Shown here one piece after another: positions 21,145-28,983 of a DNA stretch of 64,000 nucleotides. The position numbers were made by a program, and so were the translations under genes. The stretch spans positions 620,001-684,000 of the forward strand of contig NZ_AUEK01000003.1 in the NCBI RefSeq assembly GCF_000425945.1, given 5' to 3'. Under the pieces are notes generated by a model. The model was given only the letters and a program-made list of their open reading frames with translations, was not told the DNA's origin and did not search any database. The stretch comes from Candidatus Solirubrobacter pratensis. GTDB taxonomy: Bacteria; Actinomycetota; Thermoleophilia; Solirubrobacterales; Solirubrobacteraceae. Numbering within the stretch: the stretch's first letter is position 1; each line of letters starts with the position of its first letter.

Positions 21145-21917
21145 GCCGCGCGATCGGCCGCCTCGAGCGCCCCGCCCTGATGGGCGTGCTGGTGCGCGAG
21201 ATCATCAACTTCAGCTCCTTCTGGCGCTCGAGCACGTTCAGCGCCACGGTGGAGCCGACCGTCTACCTGCTCGCGTTCGGCTTCGGCTTCGGCTCGCTCG
21301 TCTCGACGGTCGGCGGCTACGACTACGTCGACTACGTCGGCACCGGGACGGTCGCGACCGCCGTGCTGTTCTCGAGCGCGTTCCCCGGGATGTTCTCGAC
21401 GTTCGTGAAGTACAAGTTCCAGCGCACCTACGACGCGATCCTCGCCGCTCCGGTGGACACCGAGGAGCTCGTGACCGCCGAGGCGCTGTGGATCGCGACG
21501 CGCGCCGGCACGTACGGCTGCGCGCCGATGCTCGTCGCGATGGTGTTCGGGCTCGATCCGAGCTTCGGGATGCTGCTGGTGCCGTTCATCGGCTTCCTGG
21601 CCGGCTTCGGCTGGGCGTGCTTCGGCATCGCCGTCGCCGCGCGGATGAGCTCGATCGACAACTTCAGCTACGTCATCAGCGCCGTGCTGACGCCGCTGTT
21701 CCTCATCGCCGGGACGTTCTTCCCGATCGACGGGCTGCCGGAGTGGGCGCAGGTCGTCGCGCAGGTCAACCCGCTGTACCACCTCGTGCAGCTCGTGCGC
21801 CACGCGGTCTTCGGCCTGGAGGCCGTCGATCTCGTGCACCTCGGCGTGCTGCTGGTCTACGGCCTGCTCACCTGGCGGATCAGCGTCCGCTGGATGGAAC
21901 GCCGGCTCGTCGTCTAA
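21141..21917 (+). CDS. ABC-2 type transporter permease, NodJ-like
   Basis: The 258-residue membrane protein has about six transmembrane helices and the ABC-2 landmarks: an N-terminal amphipathic region, YDAILAAPVDTEELVTAE coupling segment, and a late helix with TPLFLIAGTFFPIDGLPEW, the conserved region before the last two helices. It forms the membrane part of the exporter with the preceding ATPase. Its end is 14 bp from the convergent HD-GYP gene. Confidence 0.92.
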   Translation: MSRAIGRLERPALMGVLVREIINFSSFWRSSTFSATVEPTVYLLAFGFGFGSLVSTVGGYDYVDYVGTGTVATAVLFSSAFPGMFSTFVKYKFQRTYDAILAAPVDTEELVTAEALWIATRAGTYGCAPMLVAMVFGLDPSFGMLLVPFIGFLAGFGWACFGIAVAARMSSIDNFSYVISAVLTPLFLIAGTFFPIDGLPEWAQVVAQVNPLYHLVQLVRHAVFGLEAVDLVHLGVLLVYGLLTWRISVRWMERRLVV

Positions 21918-21931
21918 GCCTGGATCTCAGG

Positions 21932-23452
21932 CTAAGCCGGCGGCCCGAGGACGAACGGGCCGTCGAGGACGCCGCGTACGCGGCGCTGGACCTGCAGCTC
22001 GGTCTCGAGGTCGGCGATGTGGCCGAGGTGCTCGGTCTGGCGCCCGCGCAGGACCTGCGTGGCGAACAGCCAGACGAGCCTGCCGTCGAGCTGCGTGCCG
22101 GCGACGCGGCGCAGCTCGTCCTCGGCCTCGGCGGCGGACATCGGGATGCGATAGGAGTCCGGCGCCGTCAGCACGTCGTAGACCTCGGCGACGGCGAGGA
22201 TGCGCGCGGCCATCGGGATCGACTCGCCGCCGAGCCCGTCGGGGTAGCCGCGGCCGTCGATGCGCTCGTGGTGGGCGAGCACGGCGGCGGCCACCTCGCC
22301 CATGCCCTCGACGCGCAGGAGCAGGCGCGCGCCGTCGGCGGGATGCCGCTCGATCAGCCGCCGCTCGGCCGGGTGCAGCTCGCTGCGCCCGAGCAGGATG
22401 TGGTCGGGCAGCGCCTCCTTGCCGAGGTCGTGCAGCAGGCCGGCGGTGTGCACCACCGCCTGTTCGCGCTCCGACAGCCCGGCCGCGCGCGCGAGCTCGT
22501 GCGCATAGTGCGCGACGGCCGCCGCGTGGCGGGCGGCGGACGGGTCGCGCAGGGCAAGCGTCTCGAGCAGCAGCCCGAGCATCCCCTCGTGCCGCACGTC
22601 CAGCTGGTCGGTTCTTCGCTCGATCTCCTCCGAGTGCATCTGGCCCTCGAGCAGCGCGCGCAGCAGCAGTTGGTAGGCGCCGAGCGCCAGCGCGAACAGG
22701 CCGATGATCCCGGCGCCGTAGGCCTCGAAGCCGTAGACCGCCATCGCCGTCATGACGGCGCTCGCGATCTCCCATGGCAGCACGGGGAGGAAGACCGTCC
22801 GCAGCATGTCGGGGAGCGAGCCGCCGCGTAGGATCCGCGTGTGCCCGGCGATCATGAGGAAGTTGAGCGCGTTGGCGGCGATGAAGACGCCGAACACCGC
22901 GACCGCGTAGCCGCCCTGCTCGGGCTCGGAGTTGTCCAGCGCGTGCAGCACGGCGCCGCCGAGCAGGGGGAACGTGACGTACGTGAGCAGGTTGTTGAGC
23001 AGATACGTCCCGCGCACCCGCCGCCGCACGGCGTCGATGCTCGCCGAGGCCAGGCCGAGCGCCGCCGCCGGAGCCGGCCCGAGCAGCGCCATTGCAAGGA
23101 CCAGCCCGGTGAACGAGCCGCCGATCCGGAAGCGCTTGGCGTCCAGGACGAGGATGTCGCTGCCGAGCACCAGCAGGGCGATCAGCCCGACGAGCGGAGC
23201 GGACTCCCACTGATCGGTCGAGGAGAGGTACGCGGCGCTGCCGATGGCGATGACGAGCAGCACGGCCTGAGTGGCCGCGAGCAGCTTGCGGCGTCCGGCG
23301 AACGGCGCTCTGGGCCCGCGCGGCCTCGCATGGCGATCGGGATCGGTCGTCACCGGGCGGTCGGAGCCGGCCGCCGCGCGTACGACGGACAGCGACCAGA
23401 CGACCAGCGCCAGCCATACGACGAGTGCCAACCAGACCACCACGGAGAGCAC
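21932..23452 (-). CDS. membrane-anchored HD-GYP protein, likely c-di-GMP phosphodiesterase
   Basis: The 506-residue protein has about eight hydrophobic segments (to about residue 275) resembling the MASE-like sensory regions, then an HD-GYP domain: LLHDLGKEALPDHIL, HPADGARLL, and HHERIDGRGYPDGLGGESIP. The HD and GYP motifs are intact, so hydrolysis of cyclic di-GMP is expected. What the membrane part senses is unknown. Together with the HDOD-GGDEF protein at 55742-57133 the window has both directions of c-di-GMP turnover. GTG at 23452 is the only start before the first helix. Confidence 0.88.
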   Translation of the reverse strand: MLSVVVWLALVVWLALVVWSLSVVRAAAGSDRPVTTDPDRHARPRGPRAPFAGRRKLLAATQAVLLVIAIGSAAYLSSTDQWESAPLVGLIALLVLGSDILVLDAKRFRIGGSFTGLVLAMALLGPAPAAALGLASASIDAVRRRVRGTYLLNNLLTYVTFPLLGGAVLHALDNSEPEQGGYAVAVFGVFIAANALNFLMIAGHTRILRGGSLPDMLRTVFLPVLPWEIASAVMTAMAVYGFEAYGAGIIGLFALALGAYQLLLRALLEGQMHSEEIERRTDQLDVRHEGMLGLLLETLALRDPSAARHAAAVAHYAHELARAAGLSEREQAVVHTAGLLHDLGKEALPDHILLGRSELHPAERRLIERHPADGARLLLRVEGMGEVAAAVLAHHERIDGRGYPDGLGGESIPMAARILAVAEVYDVLTAPDSYRIPMSAAEAEDELRRVAGTQLDGRLVWLFATQVLRGRQTEHLGHIADLETELQVQRRVRGVLDGPFVLGPPA

Positions 23453-23628
23453 GGTAGTGCGTATCGCGCCGTCTGCGCAATCAGGCCCCGGCCTTAGTCG
23501 AGGTGCCTACCCGCAGTGACCGCGTTTCAAATGAACATCGCGCCGGAATGCGGTTGGTGACATAGTGCTTGTTGGTGCGGGCATCTGCACCGCGAGTTCC
23601 GAGGTCCACGACCAACAGGGGGGTCATC

Positions 23629-23646
23629 ATGGGTTGGCGGAACTAG
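23629..23646 (+). CDS. possible five-codon ORF (MGWRN) with a strong Shine-Dalgarno
   Basis: ATG GGT TGG CGG AAC TAG follows an AGGGGGG Shine-Dalgarno by about 5 nt, the strongest ribosome site in this 342-bp gene-free stretch. The ORF runs into the left arm of the hairpin at 23636-23712, a layout like leader peptides of attenuators. The next gene has its own -10 just before its ATG, so what would be regulated is unclear. Could be chance. Confidence 0.3.
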   Translation: MGWRN

Positions 23647-23712
23647 CCGGCAGCTGCGGCGTGCCGGCCCGGCGGGGTAGTAGGGGCCGCCGGGCCGGCA
23701 GCAGCTTCCGCC
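23636..23712 (+). other. 27-bp composite hairpin, terminator-like or structured RNA
   Basis: Three nested stems pair exactly: 23636-23642 with 23706-23712 (7 bp), 23652-23657 with 23701-23706 (6 bp, sharing the boundary base) and 23662-23675 with 23687-23700 (14 bp), with an 11-nt loop. No U-tract follows. The rest of the 23453-23794 gap shows no gene I can support; a longer open frame from 23565 has no coding character. Confidence 0.6.
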
Positions 23713-23779
23713 AGCACGCGCCCGCGGTGCGCTTGGTACACGCGCGTAACCACCCGTTTCCGGGGTGAGCTAGGCCCGC

Positions 23780-23785
23780 TACCGT
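23780..23785 (+). promoter_or_regulatory. putative -10 (TACCGT) before the J-domain/TPR gene
   Basis: GCTACCGT ends 9 nt before ATG 23795, with no Shine-Dalgarno. The same GGCTACCGT core precedes the genes at 26592 and 58941 on the minus strand. Confidence 0.5.
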
Positions 23786-23794
23786 AAGGGCGTT

Positions 23795-25039
23795 ATGCCT
23801 CAGGTGCTGGACATCGAGCAGGCGGTCCTGCTTTTGGAGATCGAGCCGCCGTTCGACAAGCGCGACATCCAGCTCGCGCGCCGGAGGCTGGCCAAGCAGT
23901 GGCATCCCGACATCGCGCCGCCCGGCAAGCAGCTGGAGCACGAGCGCCACCTGAAGGCGATCAACGAGGCGGCGGACCAGCTCGAGAGCCTCGCCGAGGA
24001 CTCGCGTGGCGGGCGCGTGACCAAGAACGCCGTCAAGGTCTCCGCCGCGGCGGCCCGCAAACGGCGCGCCGAGGAGGGCGCCAGGGCGTATGCGGAGGAT
24101 CAGGAGCGCCGCGCGCACGACGCCGACCGCGCCGAGCACGACCCGTTCGGCTCGCGCGTGCCTGACCACTCGGTCGTGCACCGTTACGCGCGCTGTCTCT
24201 CCTATCCGGAGTGGGGCGTCGGGAGCGTGAACGGCATCTACTTCACGGGCGACGGCGACGACGTCCAGCAGTGGGCGCGTGTGAGCTTCCAAGTTGGCAT
24301 CCGGACGGTACCCGCAGGCTCGCTGCAGTTCGTCGACTTCACGCGGCCCGATCCGGGAGCCGACCGCGTGCAGCGCTTCATGACCGCCGCGCAGCACGCG
24401 CTGGCGGAGGGCGACTTCGCGCTCGCCGCCCGGCGGCTGATCTTCGCCCGCGACGCCGAGCCCGGCAATACGCAGGTGCTGCGGCTGCTGACGCTGGCGT
24501 TCTGGCAGTCCGCCGACTACTCCGCGGCGGCGCGCGCGGCGCGTGACTGGATCCGCGCCGAGCGCGAGCGCCCGGCGCCCTACCGCTACGCCGCGCGTAT
24601 CTATGAAGACATGGGCGCGCTGTCGCAGGCCGTCGACGCGGCCGAGCGCGAGGTCGAGGCGGGGCCCGACGACGCGAGCGCGTGGGAGCGGCTCGGGCGT
24701 CTGCGCCTACGGGTGTTCGACCGCGCCGGCGCGCGCGAGGCGCTCGAGCGCGCGCGGGAGCTGCAGCCGAGCGAGCAGGGCCTGCTCGACCTCGCGCTCG
24801 TCGCGAACCTCGAGGGCGACGTCGGCGCCGAGGTGACCGCCTGCGAGCAGGCGACGACGCTCTACCCGGAGTCCCACGCGTCCTGGGCGCGCTACGCCCA
24901 CGCGCTCGCGCGCACCGATCGCGTGTCGGCCTGCCTGGACGCGTGCGAGCGTGCGCTCGAGCTCGGCGACGACCCCGAGGTCCGCGACCTGCGCGACCAG
25001 GTCGCCCGCTCGGCGCCGCGCGAGCTGCGCGCCGCTTAG
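23795..25039 (+). CDS. J-domain-like protein with TPR repeats
   Basis: The 414-residue protein opens with a compact J-domain-like segment (about residues 5-65) including QWHPDIAP, where the HPD that stimulates Hsp70 ATPase is intact. A charged coiled region follows (RKRRAEEGARAYAEDQERRAHD), then a small beta domain (about 125-185) and at least five TPR-like helical pairs (AQHALAEGDFALAARRLIFARDAEP onward in short repeats). No membrane segment. It could recruit DnaK to a partner bound by the TPRs. No dnaK or grpE is near. The stop lies in the palindrome at 25036-25201. Confidence 0.78.
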   Translation: MPQVLDIEQAVLLLEIEPPFDKRDIQLARRRLAKQWHPDIAPPGKQLEHERHLKAINEAADQLESLAEDSRGGRVTKNAVKVSAAAARKRRAEEGARAYAEDQERRAHDADRAEHDPFGSRVPDHSVVHRYARCLSYPEWGVGSVNGIYFTGDGDDVQQWARVSFQVGIRTVPAGSLQFVDFTRPDPGADRVQRFMTAAQHALAEGDFALAARRLIFARDAEPGNTQVLRLLTLAFWQSADYSAAARAARDWIRAERERPAPYRYAARIYEDMGALSQAVDAAEREVEAGPDDASAWERLGRLRLRVFDRAGAREALERARELQPSEQGLLDLALVANLEGDVGAEVTACEQATTLYPESHASWARYAHALARTDRVSACLDACERALELGDDPEVRDLRDQVARSAPRELRAA

Positions 25040-25201
25040 CCTGGATTCACCGATCCCCGCGGCGCCTCGCCGCCGTGGCCAGCGCCCCTGGCCGATCGGC
25101 CGGGACCCGAAGGGGCCACCCTGCAGGTGCCCGGCCGATCGACCATGGACGGAGCCCACGACGCCGAGGCATCCACGGATCATCGGTGGATCCGGGCTTA
25201 A
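25036..25201. repeat. 166-bp imperfect palindrome between convergent genes (element B)
   Basis: Arms pair along their length: TTAGCCTGGATTCACCGAT at the left matches the complement of the right end with few mismatches, and the inner stem 25089-25104 against 25130-25145 pairs at 15 of 16 positions around a 25-nt loop. As in element A, both stop codons (TAG and TAA) lie in the arms, and the same 11-mers (25056-25066 and 25168-25178) face each other. Confidence 0.75.
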
Positions 25202-26592
25202 TCGGCGCGCGTCTTGAGCGGGTGCTCGGGCAGTGCGAGCGCCAGCGCCAGGATGAGCGCCGCGAGCGGCACGACGGCGACGAACACGGCGTGCGTCGCG
25301 CCGGCGAGCTCTGACGGCGAGCCCGTCCCGCGCGCGACCAGCAGCGCCCCGAGCGCCGCCACGGCGACGCTGCCGCCCATCGAGCGGAAGAACTGGATCG
25401 CCGCCGTCGCGACGCCGAGCTCGGAGCGCTCGACCCGGTTCTGCGTCGCGATCACGAACGTCTGGAACATCGTGCCCATGCCGATCCCGATCACCACGAG
25501 ATCCGCCGATACGGCGGCGCGCGAGGAACTCGCGTCGAGCTGCGTGAGCAGCACCGTGCCGGCCAGGACGAGGATGCTCCCGATCAGCGGGTAGACGCGG
25601 TAGCGGCCGGTGCGCGCGATCAGCTGGCCGGACACGACGCTCGCCGCCACCCAGCCGAGCGACAGCGGGATCAGGATCACGCCCGAGCTCGTCGCCGAGG
25701 AGCCGAGCACGCCCTGGGTGTAGACGGGGACGTAGATCGTCACGCCGAACAGCACGGCGCCGATCAGCAGCGACGCGGCCGTGCTCACCGCGACGGTGCG
25801 CATGCGGAAGAGCTCGAGCGGGACCAGCGGCTCCGCCGCGCGCCGCTCCGCCCAGGCGAAGGCGGCCAGCGCGAGCACGGCGACGACCGCCGCGCCGGCG
25901 ACTTCGACCGAGTCCCACGGATACGTCGTCCCGCCCCAGGCGCACGCGAGCAGCGCGGCGGTGACGCCGACGGTCAGCAGCGTCGCGCCGCGGTAGTCGA
26001 TCGAGTGCTCGCGCGGCTCGAACGGCACGCGCAGCGTCTTGACCACGACCGCGAGGGCGAGGATGCCGAGCGGCAGGTTGATGAAGAAGATCCAGCGCCA
26101 CGACACGCTGTCGGTCAGCGTGCCTCCGGCCAGTGGCCCCGCGACCGCGGCCGTCGCCCACATCGCGCCGACGTAGCCCTGATAGCGGCCACGCTCGCGC
26201 GGCGAGAAGAGGTCGGCGATCGCCGCCTGGCTGAGCGGGATCAGGCCGCCGGCGCCGACGCCCTGCAGCGCCCGGAACGCGATCAGCTCGCCCATGCTCT
26301 GCGAGATCCCGCACAGCGCGGAGCCGAGCAGGAAGACGCTGATCGACACCACGAACAGCCGGCGGCGGCCATAGAGGTCGCTCAGCTTGCCGTACAGCGG
26401 CACGGTGACCGTGGTCGTGAGCAGGTATGCGGTGACGACCCACGAGAGGTCGTCGAAGCCGTGCAGATCGGCGGCGATCTTGGGCAGCGCCGTGGCGACG
26501 ATCGTCTGGTCCAGCGCGGCCAGCAGCGTCGCCAGCATGATCGCGCCGAACGCGACCAGCACCTGGCGCTGGGAGCGAGCTTCGGTGGCCAT
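25198..26592 (-). CDS. MFS drug-exporter-like permease, 14-TM DHA2 (EmrB/QacA) type
   Basis: The 464-residue protein has 14 hydrophobic segments. Motif D1 (LDQTIVATALPKIAADL, where TM1 ends) and motif A in the loop after TM2 (GKLSDLYGRRRLF) are typical of DHA2 multidrug exporters; motif C appears as GPLAGGTL in TM5. Proton-driven efflux of a toxic compound is the family role; the substrate cannot be inferred. ATG at 26592 has TACCGT 9 nt upstream, and the divergent nucS gene shares this short intergenic region. Confidence 0.93.
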   Translation of the reverse strand: MATEARSQRQVLVAFGAIMLATLLAALDQTIVATALPKIAADLHGFDDLSWVVTAYLLTTTVTVPLYGKLSDLYGRRRLFVVSISVFLLGSALCGISQSMGELIAFRALQGVGAGGLIPLSQAAIADLFSPRERGRYQGYVGAMWATAAVAGPLAGGTLTDSVSWRWIFFINLPLGILALAVVVKTLRVPFEPREHSIDYRGATLLTVGVTAALLACAWGGTTYPWDSVEVAGAAVVAVLALAAFAWAERRAAEPLVPLELFRMRTVAVSTAASLLIGAVLFGVTIYVPVYTQGVLGSSATSSGVILIPLSLGWVAASVVSGQLIARTGRYRVYPLIGSILVLAGTVLLTQLDASSSRAAVSADLVVIGIGMGTMFQTFVIATQNRVERSELGVATAAIQFFRSMGGSVAVAALGALLVARGTGSPSELAGATHAVFVAVVPLAALILALALALPEHPLKTRAD

Positions 26593-26601
26593 CGAACGAC
26601 T

Positions 26602-26607
26602 ACGGTA
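26602..26607 (-). promoter_or_regulatory. putative -10 (TACCGT) of the MFS gene
   Basis: GGCTACCGT ends 9 nt before ATG 26592; no Shine-Dalgarno. Confidence 0.45.
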
Positions 26608-26625
26608 GCCATCCGGGGTGGGCGC

Positions 26626-26631
26626 TAGCTT
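26626..26631 (+). promoter_or_regulatory. putative -10 (TAGCTT) of nucS
   Basis: GCTAGCTT ends 10 nt before ATG 26642. It falls inside the longer frame starting at GTG 26618, so it favours the ATG start. Confidence 0.4.
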
Positions 26632-26641
26632 GCCTGCTCCG

Positions 26642-27310
26642 ATGCGCCTGATCGTCGCCCGCTGCTCCGTCGACTACTCCGGCCGCCTTTCCGCCCACCT
26701 GCCGGAGGCGCTGCGGCTGATCATCCTCAAGGCAGACGGATCGGTGCTCGTGCACGCCGACGCGGGCGGCTACAAGCCGCTCAACTGGATGACCCCGCCG
26801 ACGGCGATCACCGAGGAGGGCGACACGCTGGTGGTGCGCAAGCTCAAGGGCGAGGACATGCTCGAGATCCACCTCGCCGAGGTCGTCTCGGACGTCACGC
26901 ACACCATGGACTTCGACGCCGACCGCCTGAGCAAGGACGGCGTGGAGGCGGACCTGCAGATCGCGCTGGCCGCGGCGCCGCGGTTCTGCGGGGAGGGCTT
27001 CCGGCTCGTGCGGCGCGAGTGGCCGACGGACATCGGTCCTGTGGACCTCATGTGCCGCGACGAGGCCGACGGCTGGATCGCGGTCGAGATCAAGCGGATC
27101 GGGACGATCGACGCCGTCGAGCAGCTCGCGCGCTACCTCGAGCGCATCCGGCTGGACCCGGGCAAGGCCGAGTGCCGCGGCGTGCTCGCGGCGCAGCTGA
27201 TCAAGCCGCAGGCGCGCGTGCTCGCCGAGGCGCGCGGGATCGCGTGCGTCGAGGTCGATCTGGCGGAGCTGCGCGGCGAGCGCGAGCCGGCGCTGACGCT
27301 ATTCGCCTGA
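26642..27310 (+). CDS. nucS: mismatch-specific endonuclease NucS/EndoMS
   Basis: The 222-residue product aligns in length and order with mycobacterial NucS: RLIVARCSVDYSGRL, the KPLNWMTPP segment of the DNA-binding domain, and a C-terminal nuclease core with GPVDLMCRD and AVEIKRIGTIDAVEQLARYL carrying the D-ExK residues. NucS cleaves mismatched DNA on both strands and replaces MutS/MutL in many actinobacteria and archaea. ATG 26642 was chosen over GTG 26618 by alignment with mycobacterial NucS and by the -10-like site between them. Its end overlaps yjbQ by 12 bp. Confidence 0.95.
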   Translation: MRLIVARCSVDYSGRLSAHLPEALRLIILKADGSVLVHADAGGYKPLNWMTPPTAITEEGDTLVVRKLKGEDMLEIHLAEVVSDVTHTMDFDADRLSKDGVEADLQIALAAAPRFCGEGFRLVRREWPTDIGPVDLMCRDEADGWIAVEIKRIGTIDAVEQLARYLERIRLDPGKAECRGVLAAQLIKPQARVLAEARGIACVEVDLAELRGEREPALTLFA

Positions 27311-27718
27311 GAGCGTGAGGATGAGCGCCCGCGGGCCGCCGCGGTCGCGGTGCTCGCACAGGTAGATGCCCTGCCAGGTGCCGACGGCGAGGCGGCCGCC
27401 GGACACGGGGATGCTGAGCGACGGGCCGAGCAGGGAGGCCTTGATGTGCGCCGGCATGTCGTCGGGACCCTCGAGCGTGTGCGTCCAGTAGCGCGCGTCC
27501 TCCGGCACGGCCTCGTTGAAATAGGCCTCGAAGTCGTCGCGCACGTCCGGCGACGCGTTCTCGTTGAGCGTCAGCGACGCCGACGTGTGGCGGATGAAGA
27601 CGTGCAGCAGGCCGGCGCGCAGCGCGGCGATCTCGGGCATCGACTCCAGGACGTCGCGCGTGATGAGGTGGAACCCGCGCGGCCGCGGCCGCAGCGTGAT
27701 CTCGCGCTGGACCCACAT
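27299..27718 (-). CDS. yjbQ: YjbQ/UPF0047 family protein
   Basis: The 139-residue protein shows the YjbQ signature: FIRHTSASLTLNENASPDV, WTHTLEGPDDMPAHIK and GTWQGIYLCEHRDRGGPR, with the clustered histidines that bind a metal. E. coli YjbQ has weak thiamine-phosphate synthase activity; the true role is unsettled. ATG 27718 shares one base with the stop of the upstream alkyltransferase-like gene, so the two are co-translated. Confidence 0.9.
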   Translation of the reverse strand: MWVQREITLRPRPRGFHLITRDVLESMPEIAALRAGLLHVFIRHTSASLTLNENASPDVRDDFEAYFNEAVPEDARYWTHTLEGPDDMPAHIKASLLGPSLSIPVSGGRLAVGTWQGIYLCEHRDRGGPRALILTLSGE

Positions 27719-28041
27719 CACGGCACCCGGGCGGCGCGCATGTCGACCCGCTCCCCGCGGAACGGCACGCCCTCGGCCTCGAGCAGCCTGCGCTGTCTGT
27801 CGCCCTGCGTGAGCGAGCCGTCGGCGCGGACGATCCGGAACCACGGGAGATCCGGGTCGCTATCTCCGTGCAGGACGGCGCCCGCGAAGCGCGGCGCGCC
27901 GGGGGAGACGTCCCCGTAGGTGCGCACGAAGCCGGGAGGCGTCGCGCGGATGCGCGCGAGCACCGCCTCGCGGCGCTCGCCGGCGTCCCGCCCGCGTGTC
28001 GCGCCGCCGCCGTCGCGGGCCCAGCTCGCGGCACCGCCCAA
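27718..28041 (-). CDS. alkyltransferase-like (ATL) protein of the MGMT family
   Basis: The conserved core (about 90 residues: VLARIRATPPGFVRTYGDVSPGA, then LPWFRIVRADG) is the DNA-binding domain of O6-alkylguanine methyltransferases. The acceptor site PCHR is replaced by PWFR, so Cys is lost and the protein is an ATL, which flags O6-alkylguanine for nucleotide excision repair instead of reversing it. The start is uncertain: TTG 28041 is given; ATG 28095 would overlap the divergent start at 28087, and GTG 27963 is also possible but would trim the N-terminal helix. Neighbouring nucS supports a repair context. Confidence 0.75.
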   Translation of the reverse strand: MGGAASWARDGGGATRGRDAGERREAVLARIRATPPGFVRTYGDVSPGAPRFAGAVLHGDSDPDLPWFRIVRADGSLTQGDRQRRLLEAEGVPFRGERVDMRAARVP

Positions 28042-28073
28042 CCCTTCGCGGCGCCCGAGACCGTCGCGGTCGC

Positions 28074-28079
28074 TAGTGT
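28074..28079 (+). promoter_or_regulatory. putative -10 (TAGTGT) of the DUF1028 gene
   Basis: GCTAGTGT ends 7 nt before ATG 28087; no Shine-Dalgarno. Confidence 0.45.
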
Positions 28080-28086
28080 CGCCCCG

Positions 28087-28983
28087 ATGCGGCATGGCAC
28101 GTATTCAATCGTGGCCCTCGATCCCGAGACGGGCGAGCTCGGTGCGGCGGTCCAGTCGCACTGGTTCTCCGTCGGCTCCCTCTGCGTCTGGGCGCGAGCG
28201 GGAATCGGCGCGGTGGCGACGCAGTCGGTGGTCGAGCCCGCCTACGGCCCGGACGCCCTGGACCGCCTCGCGGACGGCATCGGCGCCCAGCAGGCGCTCG
28301 GCGAGCTGCTGTCCGCCGATCCGATGGCCGCCGTGCGGCAGGTCGCGGTCGTCGACGTCCACGGCGGCGTCTCGGTCCACACCGGCTCCGAGTGCATCGC
28401 CCACGCGGGTCACGTCTCCGGCGAGCACCACAGCGCGCAGGCGAACATGATGGCCCGCGACACCGTCCCGACGGCGATGTCGGCGGCGTTCACGGCGGCC
28501 GAGGGCCCGCTCCACGAGCGGCTGCTGACCGCGCTGGAGGCGGCCGAGGGAGAGGGCGGCGACGTCCGCGGGCGCCAGAGCGCCGCGCTGGTCGTCGTGC
28601 CCGCCGAGGGCGAGTCGTGGCGCCGCACGGTCGACCTGCGCGTCGAGGACCACGCCGACCCGCTCGTGGAGCTGCGCCGGCTCGTCAAGCTCCAGCGCGC
28701 CTACGACCTTGCCGGAGCCGGCGACGAGCTGCTCGCCGCCGGCCGCGTCGAGGAGGCGGGCAACCTCTACCGCGAGGCCTCCCGCCTCGCGCCCGAGTCC
28801 GACGAGCTGCTCTTCTGGGCCGGCCTCGCGCTGGCCCAGGCCGGCGACTTCGAAGGCGGCGTCGCGGCCGTCCGGAGGGCGGCCGAGAAGCAGCCGAACT
28901 GGATCGTGCTCCTCGACCGCCTCACACCGGACTTCGCGCCGGCCGGCGCCGCGGTCCGATCGGCGCTGCGGGCCGGCTCCTAG
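28087..28983 (+). CDS. DUF1028 (Ntn-hydrolase-like) protein with a TPR-like tail
   Basis: The 298-residue product matches DUF1028: the short N terminus before TYSIVALDPETGELGAAVQSHWFSVG, ARAGIGAVATQS, and the HAGHVSGEHHSAQANMM segment. The domain resembles N-terminal nucleophile hydrolases but its reaction is unknown. After about residue 215 there are helical repeats (AGDELLAAGRVEEAGNLYREA, LALAQAGDFEGGVAAVRRA) like one to two TPRs, replacing the peptidoglycan-binding tail known in other members. No signal peptide with this start. Its stop overlaps the convergent gene by 4 bp. Confidence 0.82.
   Translation: MRHGTYSIVALDPETGELGAAVQSHWFSVGSLCVWARAGIGAVATQSVVEPAYGPDALDRLADGIGAQQALGELLSADPMAAVRQVAVVDVHGGVSVHTGSECIAHAGHVSGEHHSAQANMMARDTVPTAMSAAFTAAEGPLHERLLTALEAAEGEGGDVRGRQSAALVVVPAEGESWRRTVDLRVEDHADPLVELRRLVKLQRAYDLAGAGDELLAAGRVEEAGNLYREASRLAPESDELLFWAGLALAQAGDFEGGVAAVRRAAEKQPNWIVLLDRLTPDFAPAGAAVRSALRAGS

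Noticed and set aside
23565..23768. 68-codon frame in the 23.5-kb gap
   Set aside because: Composition is that of noncoding hairpin DNA and it spans the whole stem-loop; no Shine-Dalgarno and no recognisable fold.
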